Notes under the pieces: model-generated
The model's input: the letters and a program-made list of their open reading frames with translations, nothing else
Databases searched by the model: none
Told to the model about the DNA's origin: nothing
In this document: positions 17,670 to 30,521 of the stretch, piece after piece
Position numbering within the stretch: position 1 is the first letter of the stretch
Layout: each line of letters opens with the position of its first letter
DNA from: Streptomyces tagetis
GTDB lineage: Bacteria > Actinomycetota > Actinomycetes > Streptomycetales > Streptomycetaceae
Direction: 5' to 3'
Length of the DNA: 64,000 bases
NCBI RefSeq assembly: GCF_018069565.1
Contig: NZ_JAGPNL010000005.1
Coordinates: 310,001-374,000 of the forward strand
Program-made: the position numbers and the translations under genes

Positions 17670-18668
17670 TCAGCCCCGGGGAGCGGGTACGCGGGGCTTG
17701 TCCGCCGGTGTTTCCGCCTCCGGCGCCGATGTGTCGTTGCGCACGAAGTAGGTCGGCCGGTTCTGGACCGCCGTGTAGATCCGGCCGACGTACTCACCGA
17801 GCAGCCCGACGCAGATCAACTGGACCGCCCCGATGAACACCAGCCCGGTGAAGAGCGAGGTCCACCCCGGCACCGTCCGCCCCAGCGCGAACGCGGTGAG
17901 CGTGTAGACGAGCAGCCCCAGGCAGACCACGAAGGCGCCGGCGCCGAGCCAGGTGGCCAGCCGCAGCGGGGCCGCGGAGAAGCCGGTGACGCTGTCCACG
18001 GCGAGCCGGATCATCCGGCCCAGCGGGTACTTGGTGCGGCCGGCGGTGCGCGGGGCGCGTTCGTAGGTGACCTGCCCGCTGGGGAAGCCGAGCCAGGGCA
18101 CCAGGAGCCGGTAGACCCGCTGCTGGTCGGGGAGGGCCTTGAGGGCGTCCACGGCGGCCCGGCTGAGCAGCCGGAAGTCACCGGCCTGGGCGAGGACGGA
18201 GGGCCCGGCCAGCCGGCGCATGAGCCGGTAGTAGAGCCCCGCCGTCCAGCGCTTGAAGCCGGTGTCGCTGCTGCGGTCGGCGCGGACGCCGTAGACGATG
18301 TCGAGGCCCTCGGCGCGGGCCAGCGCCAGCATCTCGGGGATCTTCTCCGGCGGGTCCTGGAGGTCGGCGTCCAGGCTGACCACGTAGGCGCCCGCCGAGC
18401 GGTCCAGGCCGGCGGTGAGGGCGGCCTGATGACCGGAATTGCGCCGCAGCGAGATGATCCGCAGCTCGGGCCAGCCCAGCCGGAAGGCGGCGAGCAGCTC
18501 GGCGGTACGGTCGCCGCTGCCGTCGTCGACCGCGATGACCTCGTGGGCGACACCGAGGCCGTCGAGGACCGGCCGCACCCGGCTGACCAGCGCGGGCAGG
18601 GCCTCCTCCTCGTTGTACATGGGGATCACGACCGACAGCGCGACCGGCTCGTCCCGTTCCTCGGGCAC
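17670..18668 (-). CDS. Family 2 glycosyltransferase (polyprenyl-phosphate sugar transferase type)
   Basis: A 332-residue membrane-associated GT2 enzyme of the DPM1/GtrB group, which transfers a sugar from a nucleotide sugar to polyprenyl phosphate. The catalytic half has VVIPMYNEEEALP near residue 13, VDDGSGDRT near 47, and LDADLQDPPE near 99 (D100-x-D102). Two C-terminal membrane segments follow (near 255-280 and 292-312). GTG 18668 follows a GGGGAGGGG ribosome site; upstream codons in the longer frame are not conserved. It is divergent from a PIG-V-like mannosyltransferase, which could use the lipid-linked sugar made here. Confidence 0.9.
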   Translation of the reverse strand: MPEERDEPVALSVVIPMYNEEEALPALVSRVRPVLDGLGVAHEVIAVDDGSGDRTAELLAAFRLGWPELRIISLRRNSGHQAALTAGLDRSAGAYVVSLDADLQDPPEKIPEMLALARAEGLDIVYGVRADRSSDTGFKRWTAGLYYRLMRRLAGPSVLAQAGDFRLLSRAAVDALKALPDQQRVYRLLVPWLGFPSGQVTYERAPRTAGRTKYPLGRMIRLAVDSVTGFSAAPLRLATWLGAGAFVVCLGLLVYTLTAFALGRTVPGWTSLFTGLVFIGAVQLICVGLLGEYVGRIYTAVQNRPTYFVRNDTSAPEAETPADKPRVPAPRG

Positions 18669-18768
18669 CGCCCCTCCCCTCCCCCGACGCAGAGCACAGG
18701 TGTGCGACTCTTGTGCGATCTTATGGCAGCAAGGGAGGCCCGAGGTCGGGCCAGGGGGGATGACGGCC

Positions 18769-20097
18769 ATGGAAACGGCTGCCGGCGACACGGTGACCGG
18801 CGCGTCGGGAGGCGCGCACGACGAGGACACCGGCGCGCACGCCGGATCGGCCGGGGGCCGGCGCACGCCGTGGCCCGCATGGCTCCCCGCCCGGCTCCGG
18901 GGCATGTCCCTGCCCCCCGCCGCCCGCCCCTTCCTCGCGCCGCTCGCCCTCTACGGCGTCCTCAAGCTCGTCGGCCTCGCGGTCTTCGCCGCCCTGCTGG
19001 AGTACGCCGGGGACTACCACGACAAGAACCCGCGCTTCGGCGGCGGCGCCCACTGGTGGGACGTCCTCGGCACCTGGGACGGCTGGTGGTACCTCCGGGT
19101 CGCCGAGCACGGCTACCAGCCCGCGCTGGTCCGGCTGGAGACGGAGGGCCTGTTCACCGTCCGGCAGAACTCGGTCGCCTTCTTCCCGCTTTACCCGTCG
19201 CTGATCCGCATGGTCTCGGAGGCGACCGGCCTCGGCCTGTACGGCTCCGGCATCCTCGTCTCCGTCCTGTGCTCCTTCGTCGCCGCCGCCGGCGTCTACA
19301 GCGTGGTCAAGCTGGTCGCCGGCGTCCGCGCGGGCACCATCGCCGCGGGGCTGTGGGCGGTGGCGCCGGGCGCGGGCGTCGAGTGGGCCGTCTACTCCGA
19401 GTCCCTCTTCGTCGCCATCGCGGCCTGGGCCTGCTACGCCGTGATGACCCGCCGCTGGGTGGCGGCCGGACTCCTCGCCTTCCTCGCCGGGCTCAACCGG
19501 CCCACCTCCGCCGTCCTCATCGGCGCCGTGGGCCTGGCCGCCCTGGTCACCCTCGCCCGCCCGGCGAGCAGACGGGAACACGGGGTGCGGGGGCCGGTCT
19601 ACGCCATGCTCGTCGCCCCGCTGGGGCTGCTCTCGTACATCGCCTGGGTCGGCTGGTCCACGGGCGAGGCGACGGCGTACTTCACGCTCCAGCGCGAGGG
19701 CTGGGCGCACTTCTTCGACTACGGCGCCTACACCCTGGACGTGCTGCGGAACCTGGCCGTCGGCCGGCACGACTACGTCTTCGCCTTCGCCGTCCCCGAC
19801 CTGCTCTCCCTGCAACTGGTGCTGGCGCTGCCCTTCCTCGTCGCCCTGATGCTGCGCAAACGGCCCCCGCTGGTGCTGGTCGCGTACACCCTGGCCACGA
19901 TCGTCACCGTGCTCGGCACCCAGCAGATGTTCGGCAACACCATGCGCTACCTGCTGCCGGCCTTCCCCCTGCTGATCGCCCCCGCCGCGGCCCTCGGCCG
20001 CCTCCGGCTGCCCGGCCTCACGGTCTTCTTCACCACCGCGGCCCTCGCCTCCGGCTGGTACGCCCACTACGTCCTCTTCGAACTGGGCGTGCCCTGA
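18769..20097 (+). CDS. PIG-V-like membrane mannosyltransferase
   Basis: A 442-residue polytopic membrane protein with a short hydrophilic N-terminus and about ten hydrophobic segments. The motif TWDGWWYLRVAEHGYQ followed by FFPLYPSL is the signature of PIG-V/GPI-mannosyltransferase-2-like enzymes, which use dolichyl- or polyprenyl-phosphate mannose. Two ATGs compete: 18760 lies directly on the GGGGGG ribosome site, whereas 18769 has 9-base spacing and is chosen. It shares a 100-base divergent promoter region with the GT2 gene, suggesting a joint lipid-linked glycosylation step. Confidence 0.82.
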   Translation: METAAGDTVTGASGGAHDEDTGAHAGSAGGRRTPWPAWLPARLRGMSLPPAARPFLAPLALYGVLKLVGLAVFAALLEYAGDYHDKNPRFGGGAHWWDVLGTWDGWWYLRVAEHGYQPALVRLETEGLFTVRQNSVAFFPLYPSLIRMVSEATGLGLYGSGILVSVLCSFVAAAGVYSVVKLVAGVRAGTIAAGLWAVAPGAGVEWAVYSESLFVAIAAWACYAVMTRRWVAAGLLAFLAGLNRPTSAVLIGAVGLAALVTLARPASRREHGVRGPVYAMLVAPLGLLSYIAWVGWSTGEATAYFTLQREGWAHFFDYGAYTLDVLRNLAVGRHDYVFAFAVPDLLSLQLVLALPFLVALMLRKRPPLVLVAYTLATIVTVLGTQQMFGNTMRYLLPAFPLLIAPAAALGRLRLPGLTVFFTTAALASGWYAHYVLFELGVP

Positions 20098-20115
20098 CCG
20101 CTCCCCCCGCGCACG

Positions 20116-20155
20116 CCGAAGGGCGGCCACCCCGTGAGGGGTGACCGCCCTTCGG
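20116..20155. terminator. Bidirectional terminator between the mannosyltransferase and rpoC
   Basis: An 18-bp stem with one mismatch (20116-20133 with 20138-20155) and a GTGA tetraloop lies between two convergent genes, 14 bases from the rpoC stop. It can serve both directions. Confidence 0.8.
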
Positions 20156-20168
20156 TCATGCTGCTCGC

Positions 20169-24068
<3,900 letters not shown>

Positions 24069-24163
24069 TATGCGTCAATCCCTCTCAGGGTTGTGAGTCA
24101 TGGGGTCTGAAACGGGGGTCCTGGGGCCGGCGGCCTTCGGCGCGAAGGCCGCCGGAACTCCCG

Positions 24164-27100
24164 TCAGACCTCTTCGACGCTGCTCGGCTCGCGCCGCGAC
24201 AGGTCGATGCCGAGCTCCTCCGCAGCGCGGAAGACGTCCTCGTCGGTGTCACGCATCTCGATGGACATACCGTCGCTGGACAGCACCTCCACGTTGAGGC
24301 ACAGAGACTGCATCTCCTTGATGAGCACCTTGAAGGACTCGGGGATGCCGGGCTCGGGGATGTTCTCGCCCTTGACGATCGCCTCGTAGACCTTCACGCG
24401 GCCGGTGACGTCGTCGGACTTGATGGTCAGCAGCTCCTGGAGCGCATAGGCGGCGCCGTAGGCCTCAAGGGCCCACACCTCCATCTCACCGAAGCGCTGG
24501 CCACCGAACTGAGCCTTACCACCCAGCGGCTGCTGGGTGATCATGGAGTACGGACCGGTCGAACGGGCGTGGAGCTTGTCGTCGACCAGGTGGTGCAGCT
24601 TGAGGATGTACATGTAGCCGACCGAGATCGGCTCCGGGAACGGCTCGCCGCTGCGGCCGTCGAAGAGCCGCGCCTTGCCGGAGGGCAGCACCAGCCGCTC
24701 GCCGTCCCGGTTCGGGATGGTGTGCTGGAGCAGACCGGCGATCTCGTCCTCACGGGCACCGTCGAAGACGGGCGTGGCGACGTTGGTGCCGGGCTCGACG
24801 CGGTCGGCGCTGATCACCTTGAGGCGCTCGGCCCACTCGTCGGCGAGGCCGGAGACGTCCCAGCCGCGGCTGGCGAGCCAGCCGAGGTGGATCTCCATGA
24901 CCTGGCCCGGGTTCATCCGGGAGGGGACGCCCAGCGGGTTCAGGATGATGTCGACCGGGGTGCCGTCCTCCAGGAACGGCATGTCCTCGATCGGCAGGAT
25001 CTTGGAGATGACGCCCTTGTTGCCGTGACGGCCGGCGAGCTTGTCACCGTCGGTGATCTTGCGCTTCTGGGCGACGTAGACACGGACGAGCTGGTTGACG
25101 CCCGGGGGCAGCTCGTCGCCCTCCTCGCGGTCGAAGACGCGGACGCCGATGACCTTGCCGGTCTCGCCGTGCGGCACCTTCAGCGAGGTGTCGCGGACCT
25201 CGCGGGCCTTCTCACCGAAGATCGCGCGCAGCAGCCGCTCCTCGGGGGTCAGCTCGGTCTCACCCTTGGGCGTGACCTTGCCGACGAGGATGTCGCCGGC
25301 GATGACCTCGGCGCCGATGCGGATGATGCCGCGCTCGTCGAGGTCGGCGAGGACCTCCTCGGAGACGTTCGGGATGTCCCGGGTGATCTCCTCGGGGCCC
25401 AGCTTGGTGTCGCGGGCGTCGACCTCGTGCTCCTCGATGTGGATCGAGGAGAGGACGTCGTCCTGCACGAGGCGCTGCGACAGGATGATCGCGTCCTCGT
25501 AGTTGTGGCCCTCCCACGGCATGAAGGCGACCAGCAGGTTCTTGCCGAGCGCCATCTCGCCGTTCTCGGTGGCCGGACCGTCGGCGAGGACCTGGCCCTC
25601 GATGATCCGGTCGCCCTCGTCGACGAGGACCTTCTGGTTGACCGAGGTGCCCTGGTTGGAGCGGGCGAACTTGGCCAGGCGGTACGTGATGTACGTGCCG
25701 TCGTCGTTGGCGGTGGTGATGTAGTCCGCGGAGACCTCCTGGACCACACCGCCCTTCTCGGCCTTGACCACGTCGCCGGCGTCGACCGCGGAGCGGTACT
25801 CCATGCCGGTGCCGACGAGCGGGGACTCGGAGCGGATCAGCGGGACGGCCTGCCGCATCATGTTCGCGCCCATGAGGGCACGGTTGGCGTCGTCGTGCTC
25901 CAGGAACGGGATCATGGCGGTCGCCACGGACACCATCTGGCGCGGCGAGACGTCCATGTAGTCGACCTCGTCGGGGCCGACGTAGTCGACCTCGCCGCCG
26001 CGGCGGCGGACCAGCACGCGGGCCTCGGCGAAGCGCAGGTCGTCGTTGAGCTCGGCGTTGGCCTGCGCGATGACGAAGCGGTCTTCCTCGTCGGCGGTCA
26101 GGTAGTCGACCTCGTCGGTGACCTGGCCCTCGTTCACCTTGCGGTAGGGGGTCTCGACGAAGCCGAAGGCGTTGACCCGGCCGTAGGAGGCGAGCGAGCC
26201 GATCAGGCCGATGTTCGGGCCTTCGGGGGTCTCGATCGGGCACATGCGGCCGTAGTGCGAGGGGTGCACGTCACGGACCTCGAAGCCGGCCCGCTCACGG
26301 GAGAGACCACCCGGGCCCAGCGCCGACAGGCGGCGCTTGTGGGTGAGACCCGACAGCGGGTTGTTCTGGTCCATGAACTGCGAGAGCTGGCTGGTGCCGA
26401 AGAACTCCTTGATGGAGGCGACGACCGGCCGGATGTTGATCAGGGTCTGCGGCGTGATCGCCTCGACGTCCTGGGTCGTCATGCGCTCGCGCACGACGCG
26501 CTCCATACGGGCGAGACCCGTGCGGACCTGGTTCTGGATCAGTTCGCCGACGCTGCGCAGACGGCGGTTGCCGAAGTGGTCGATGTCGTCGGTCTCGACG
26601 ACGATCGTCTGGCCGTTGTCGGCGGCCGTCTCGATCTCGCCGGCGTGCAGCTTCACCAGGTACTTGATCGTCGAGATGACGTCCTCGACGGTCAGGACGC
26701 CCGCGTCCAGCGGCACGTCGGCGCCGAGCTTCTTGTTGACCTTGTAGCGGCCGACCTTGGCCAGGTCGTAGCGCTTCGGGTTGAAGTACAGGTTCTCCAG
26801 CAGCGTCTGCGCGGCCTCACGCGTGGGGGGCTCGCCCGGACGCAGCTTGCGGTAGATGTCGAGCAGCGCGTCGTCCTGGCCCTGGGTGTGGTCCTTCTCC
26901 AGGGTGGCGCGCATGGACTCGTACTCGCCGAACTCCTCCAGGATCTGCTCGGTGGTCCAGCCGAGCGCCTTGAGGAGGACGGTCACGGACTGCTTGCGCT
27001 TGCGGTCGATGCGGACACCGACCATGTCGCGCTTGTCGATCTCCATCTCCAGCCAGGCGCCCCGGGACGGGATGATCTTGGCGGAGAAGATGTCCTTGTC

Positions 27101-27649
27101 GGACGTCTTGTCGATGGAGGAGTCGAAGTAGACGCCAGGCGAACGGACGAGCTGCGACACCACGACACGCTCGGTGCCGTTGATGACGAAGGTGCCCTTG
27201 TTCGTCATGAGCGGGAAGTCGCCCATGAAGACGGTCTGGGACTTGATCTCGCCGGTCTCGTTGTTCGTGAACTCGGCGGTGACGAAGAGCGGCGCGGCGT
27301 ACGTGAAGTCGCGGTCCTTGCACTCGTCGATGCTGTTCTTCGGGGGCTCGAAGCGGTGGTCGCGGAAGGTCAGCGACATCGACCCGGAGAAGTCCTCGAT
27401 CGGGGAGATCTCCTCGAAGATCTCCTCCAGACCGGACTTGGTGGGGACGTCCTGACCGGATTCCAGAGCCGACTCGACGCGAGCCTTCCAGGCGTCGTTG
27501 CCGAGCAGCCAGTCGAAGCTCTCGGTCTGCAGCGCGAGAAGGTTCGGAACCTCGAGGGGCTCCTTGATCTTTGCAAAGGAGATGCGCAGCGGGGCGGTGC
27601 TGGCAGCGTTGTTCGTATTCGCGGTCGAGGCATTGCGCGAGGCGGCCAA
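24164..27649 (-). CDS. rpoB: RNA polymerase beta subunit
   Basis: 1161 residues, with TTG start at 27649 (AASRNASTANTNNAASTAPL), matching the known Streptomyces N-terminus and an AAGGA ribosome site 7 bases upstream; an in-frame extension to 27709 is rejected. The rifampicin region reads GTSQLSQFMDQNNPLSGLTH, then KRRLSALGPGG, with sensitive-type Gln, Asp, His and Ser at the usual resistance positions. The C-terminus (PSSVEEV) is typical. A promoter about 180 bases upstream and the rplL terminator separate it from rplJL. Confidence 0.98.
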   Translation of the reverse strand: MAASRNASTANTNNAASTAPLRISFAKIKEPLEVPNLLALQTESFDWLLGNDAWKARVESALESGQDVPTKSGLEEIFEEISPIEDFSGSMSLTFRDHRFEPPKNSIDECKDRDFTYAAPLFVTAEFTNNETGEIKSQTVFMGDFPLMTNKGTFVINGTERVVVSQLVRSPGVYFDSSIDKTSDKDIFSAKIIPSRGAWLEMEIDKRDMVGVRIDRKRKQSVTVLLKALGWTTEQILEEFGEYESMRATLEKDHTQGQDDALLDIYRKLRPGEPPTREAAQTLLENLYFNPKRYDLAKVGRYKVNKKLGADVPLDAGVLTVEDVISTIKYLVKLHAGEIETAADNGQTIVVETDDIDHFGNRRLRSVGELIQNQVRTGLARMERVVRERMTTQDVEAITPQTLINIRPVVASIKEFFGTSQLSQFMDQNNPLSGLTHKRRLSALGPGGLSRERAGFEVRDVHPSHYGRMCPIETPEGPNIGLIGSLASYGRVNAFGFVETPYRKVNEGQVTDEVDYLTADEEDRFVIAQANAELNDDLRFAEARVLVRRRGGEVDYVGPDEVDYMDVSPRQMVSVATAMIPFLEHDDANRALMGANMMRQAVPLIRSESPLVGTGMEYRSAVDAGDVVKAEKGGVVQEVSADYITTANDDGTYITYRLAKFARSNQGTSVNQKVLVDEGDRIIEGQVLADGPATENGEMALGKNLLVAFMPWEGHNYEDAIILSQRLVQDDVLSSIHIEEHEVDARDTKLGPEEITRDIPNVSEEVLADLDERGIIRIGAEVIAGDILVGKVTPKGETELTPEERLLRAIFGEKAREVRDTSLKVPHGETGKVIGVRVFDREEGDELPPGVNQLVRVYVAQKRKITDGDKLAGRHGNKGVISKILPIEDMPFLEDGTPVDIILNPLGVPSRMNPGQVMEIHLGWLASRGWDVSGLADEWAERLKVISADRVEPGTNVATPVFDGAREDEIAGLLQHTIPNRDGERLVLPSGKARLFDGRSGEPFPEPISVGYMYILKLHHLVDDKLHARSTGPYSMITQQPLGGKAQFGGQRFGEMEVWALEAYGAAYALQELLTIKSDDVTGRVKVYEAIVKGENIPEPGIPESFKVLIKEMQSLCLNVEVLSSDGMSIEMRDTDEDVFRAAEELGIDLSRREPSSVEEV

Positions 27650-27831
27650 GAGGGGGTCCTTCCGAGGGCTCGGACTCACTACGCGCGTACCGGCCCCTCT
27701 TCCGTGCACGGAGACAGGGGGTGCCTGATGTGGCGGAATGCCAGGTCAGGCATGCTCTGGTCGTCAGTGCTCGGGCGAGGGCGGACCCCTGGTGACGGGC
27801 AGGGGGCAGCTAACAGGCAGCGCAAAGGGTC

Positions 27832-27860
27832 AGTGTAGCCACTTGGCTCACTGATGTCCA
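27832..27860 (-). promoter_or_regulatory. Candidate rpoBC promoter
   Basis: On the minus strand TGGACA (27860-27855) and TACACT (27837-27832) are separated by 17 bases. This is close to the HrdB consensus and is placed about 185 bases before the rpoB start. Confidence 0.65.
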
Positions 27861-28148
27861 GTGCTGGTTTCCCGGACCGTCTTGGCTCCTCGTTGTTCTC
27901 ACCACCTGCGGGAGGTCAATCCTCAACGCACCGTGATACTGCCCTCTTCGTCGTCGATCCATGCCTCGGATTCGGACCTTGTGACGACGCGTCCTGAGAA
28001 TTGCGCGCCTCGTGCGGTTCGTCAAGGCCCCCCTTGCCGAAACCCGGTGCCGCCGGGGTCCCTCGTGGTCCCCGGAGACGGCACGACGAAGATCACCATA
28101 CTCCCCGTCGCCGCCCACGCAAGGCAGCCGCCGCCGGGCCCCGGACAC

Positions 28149-28188
28149 ACCGAAGAGCGACCACCCGATTGGATGATCGCTCTTCGGT
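28149..28188 (-). terminator. Terminator after rplL
   Basis: A 12-bp perfect stem (ACCGAAGAGCGA at 28149-28160 with 28177-28188) with further interior pairing starts 38 bases after the rplL stop on the minus strand. Readthrough would feed rpoBC. Confidence 0.7.
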
Positions 28189-28225
28189 GCTGAGGCGTTA
28201 CAGGCCCGCGAGGACCCGTGAGGTC

Positions 28226-28609
28226 TTACTTGACCTCGACCGAGGCGCCGGCGCCCTTGAGGGCCTCGGCGGCCTTCTCGGCCTGCTCCTTGTTGACCTT
28301 CTCGAGGACCGGCTTCGGGGTGCCGTCGACGAGGTCCTTGGCCTCCTTCAGGCCCAGGGAGGTCAGCTCACGCACGACCTTGATGACCTGGATCTTCTTC
28401 TCGCCGGCGCCGGTGAGGACGACGTCGAACTCGTCCTGCTCCTCGGCCTGCTCGACCGGGGCGGCCGGACCGGCCGGGCCGGCCACGGCGACCGCGGCGG
28501 CGGCGGTGACGTCGAACTTCTCCTCGAACGCCTTCACGAACTCGGAGAGCTCGATGAGGGTCATCTCCTCGAACTGCGCGAGCAGGTCTTCCTGGCTGAG
28601 CTTCGCCAT
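28226..28609 (-). CDS. rplL: 50S ribosomal protein L7/L12
   Basis: Stalk protein that recruits translational GTPases. 127 residues: an N-terminal dimerisation helix pair (MAKLSQEDLLAQFEEMTLIE), an Ala/Gly/Pro hinge near 35-55, and the C-terminal domain with KKIQVIKVVRELTSLGLKEA and GTPKPVLEKV. It follows rplJ at 114 bases in the usual stalk operon. Confidence 0.98.
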   Translation of the reverse strand: MAKLSQEDLLAQFEEMTLIELSEFVKAFEEKFDVTAAAAVAVAGPAGPAAPVEQAEEQDEFDVVLTGAGEKKIQVIKVVRELTSLGLKEAKDLVDGTPKPVLEKVNKEQAEKAAEALKGAGASVEVK

Positions 28610-28723
28610 GATGGCGGTCCTTCCACTATTTCGGCTGGTGCCGGGTGTACGGGGTGAGGCGGGCGTACGTCGGGCCCGCTATGGCCCCTGCCTCAGGCGG
28701 CGAGGGCCGGAAAGCGAGCCGAA

Positions 28724-29254
28724 TTACTCGGCACCGCCCTGCTCGTCCTGCTTGGCACGGAGCGCGTCCACGGTGCGGACGAGCTTCGAGGGAAGCGCCT
28801 GGAAGAGCTGCGCAGTCTGGGACTGCTTGCCCTTGAAGGCACCCGCCAGCTTGGAGAGCAGAACCTCACGGGACTCGAGGTCCGCGAGCTTCTTGATCTC
28901 GTCGGCCGAGAGCGGCTTGCCCTCCAGGACACCGCCCTTGATGACGAGATTCGGGTTGTCCTTGGCGAAGTCGCGCAGACCCTTCGCCGACTCCACCGGG
29001 TCACCGGTGATGAAGGCGACCGCCGTCGGACCATTGAACTGGTCGTCCAGCGTCGTGATCCCGGCCTCGTTGGCCGCAATCTTGGTCAGCGTGTTCTTCA
29101 CCACGGCGTACTGGGCGTTCTCACCGAGCGACCGGCGCAGCGTCTTGAGCTGCGCCACGGTGAGACCGCGGTACTCGGTCAGCACAGCGGCGTTGGAGCT
29201 GCGGAACTTGTCCGTCAGCTCGGCAACCGCGGCAGCCTTGTCGGGCCTCGCCAT
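28724..29254 (-). CDS. rplJ: 50S ribosomal protein L10
   Basis: L10 anchors L7/L12 dimers to the ribosome. 176 residues from ATG 29254 (MARPDKAAAVAELTDKFRSS), with YRGLTVAQLKTLR and KNTLTKIAANEAG typical of the family and an extended C-terminal helix for stalk binding. The longer frame to 29389 runs through the leader and is rejected. The leader carries an attenuator-like hairpin, consistent with known L10 autoregulation. Confidence 0.98.
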   Translation of the reverse strand: MARPDKAAAVAELTDKFRSSNAAVLTEYRGLTVAQLKTLRRSLGENAQYAVVKNTLTKIAANEAGITTLDDQFNGPTAVAFITGDPVESAKGLRDFAKDNPNLVIKGGVLEGKPLSADEIKKLADLESREVLLSKLAGAFKGKQSQTAQLFQALPSKLVRTVDALRAKQDEQGGAE

Positions 29255-29321
29255 AGAGCCTCGGCCTCCTTCCGGGTGATTCGGACCGCGCGGACCCCGA
29301 AGGAGGACTGGAGAAAACGAA

Positions 29322-29349
29322 ACGCCCCGGGCGCAGGCGCACGGGGCGT
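29322..29349 (-). promoter_or_regulatory. Attenuator-like hairpin in the rplJL leader
   Basis: ACGCCCCG (29322-29329) pairs with CGGGGCGT (29342-29349); on the minus strand this is followed by TTCGTTTTC, which together look like an intrinsic terminator. It is 67 bases before the rplJ start and downstream of the promoter. The position fits the L10 leader, where L10-L12 binding controls expression in many bacteria. Confidence 0.65.
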
Positions 29350-29492
29350 GGCTCGACCGGGACGTACGACAGTACGGCCGGGAGCTCATCCTCTGTCACC
29401 TACGCGGGTCGTCCGCAGTTCAGCGGTTCCTTCGGCCACCGTGTCCTCTTGCGAACACACGGCGACGACCAGCGGTCTTTGGCTTCTCAGGG

Positions 29493-29522
29493 AGAGTACG
29501 GGAACGGGGCGGCCACAGGCAA
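29493..29522 (-). promoter_or_regulatory. Candidate rplJL promoter
   Basis: On the minus strand TTGCCT (29522-29517) and TACTCT (29498-29493) are separated by 18 bases. This gives a leader of about 230 nt containing the attenuator hairpin. Confidence 0.5.
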
Positions 29523-29552
29523 ATCCGCTCCCGTGGCCATCCGGCCCAGGGC

Positions 29553-30404
29553 TCAGCCCTGGCCCATCTCCTCCATCATCTCGGCGAGGTCCATGGTCTC
29601 GCCGGCCGGCGGGGCCGTGATCTCCACGGGCTCGTTGTACGAGAGGAAGGTGACGGTCATGTCCAGCTCGCCCTTGCTCGCGTCGCCGCGCATGCGGAAC
29701 TGCTTGGTGCGGTCCTTCTCGTCGACCCACATGTCCATGGTGAGCTTGTCGACGCCGAGGTCCTTGTACTCCTCCAGGCTCTTGCGGCGCTCCTCCTCGC
29801 CCTTCCCGTCGCCCTGGAAGGACTTCTCCAGGTCGGCCAGGGTGACCGTGCCCTCGTAGTGGGTGGTCTTCACGCCCTCGACGGTCTCGGTGCCGACCTC
29901 GCGCACGTCCTTGGCGCCGGTGAGGAAGGTGGACTCGGCCGCCGGGTTCTTGTCGGCCTGGGAGGGGCCGCCCAGCTCGTTGAGGTCACCGCCGGCGCCC
30001 AGCGCCTCCAGGTCGAACTTGACCCAGCTCTTGCCGTCCAGCTCCTTGGCGGCCTCGGCGCCGCCGCCGATGTACATGACCCCGTCCAGGAGACGGACCT
30101 CGACGGTCGCGTCGGGGTCCTCGTCGGGCACCTTCACCTTCATGTCCATCGCGGGCTCGGGCTTGAGCCGCATCCGGGCCTCGCCCTCGATCCGGCCCTC
30201 CTCGGGCGTGCGGCCGGTCATGCGGTAGTGCAGCGAGGTGATGTCCTCGGAGTTCTTGGCCGCCTTGGCGACCGCGGCGGCCGGGGTCATGCCCGGCGTC
30301 CCCTCCGCCTTCGTCTCCTGGGAACAGCCCACCGCACCACCGGCGAGCAGCAGCGCGGCGAGACCGGTGGCGACGGGCACACGCACCCGCACGGACGTCT
30401 TCAT
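29553..30404 (-). CDS. Putative lipoprotein (LppX/LprAFG-like)
   Basis: 283 residues from ATG 30404 with a GGGGGGAA ribosome site. An n-region with basic residues, a hydrophobic core and a lipobox ending GGAVGC suggest a lipid-anchored extracellular protein. The body has alternating strands (MDMKVKVPDEDPDATVEVRL, GVMYIGGGAEAAKELDGKSW) and a metal- or lipid-shield-like fold resembling mycobacterial LppX/LprG-type proteins; that resemblance is inferred. A paralogue lies directly upstream at 30522-31337. Substrate unknown; lipid or glycolipid handling is possible. Confidence 0.75.
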   Translation of the reverse strand: MKTSVRVRVPVATGLAALLLAGGAVGCSQETKAEGTPGMTPAAAVAKAAKNSEDITSLHYRMTGRTPEEGRIEGEARMRLKPEPAMDMKVKVPDEDPDATVEVRLLDGVMYIGGGAEAAKELDGKSWVKFDLEALGAGGDLNELGGPSQADKNPAAESTFLTGAKDVREVGTETVEGVKTTHYEGTVTLADLEKSFQGDGKGEEERRKSLEEYKDLGVDKLTMDMWVDEKDRTKQFRMRGDASKGELDMTVTFLSYNEPVEITAPPAGETMDLAEMMEEMGQG

Positions 30405-30521
30405 GGATTCCCCCCAAGGGACACCAGGTGCCCACAGGGGCACGGGAAAGCGATTACTCGTTCACAGTAAGGACGCGAGACTATCGCGAGTCGGTTCGAA
30501 TACTCAGGGAGTTTTCCTGCG

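Larger units (their letters stand above)
27650..28225. other. rplL-rpoB intergenic region
   Basis: 576 bases without a supported gene. It contains the rplL terminator (28149-28188), an rpoB promoter (27832-27860) and a leader of about 170 nt. A separate rpoBC promoter in this gap is known in streptomycetes. No further structure was identified in 27870-28140. Confidence 0.5.
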
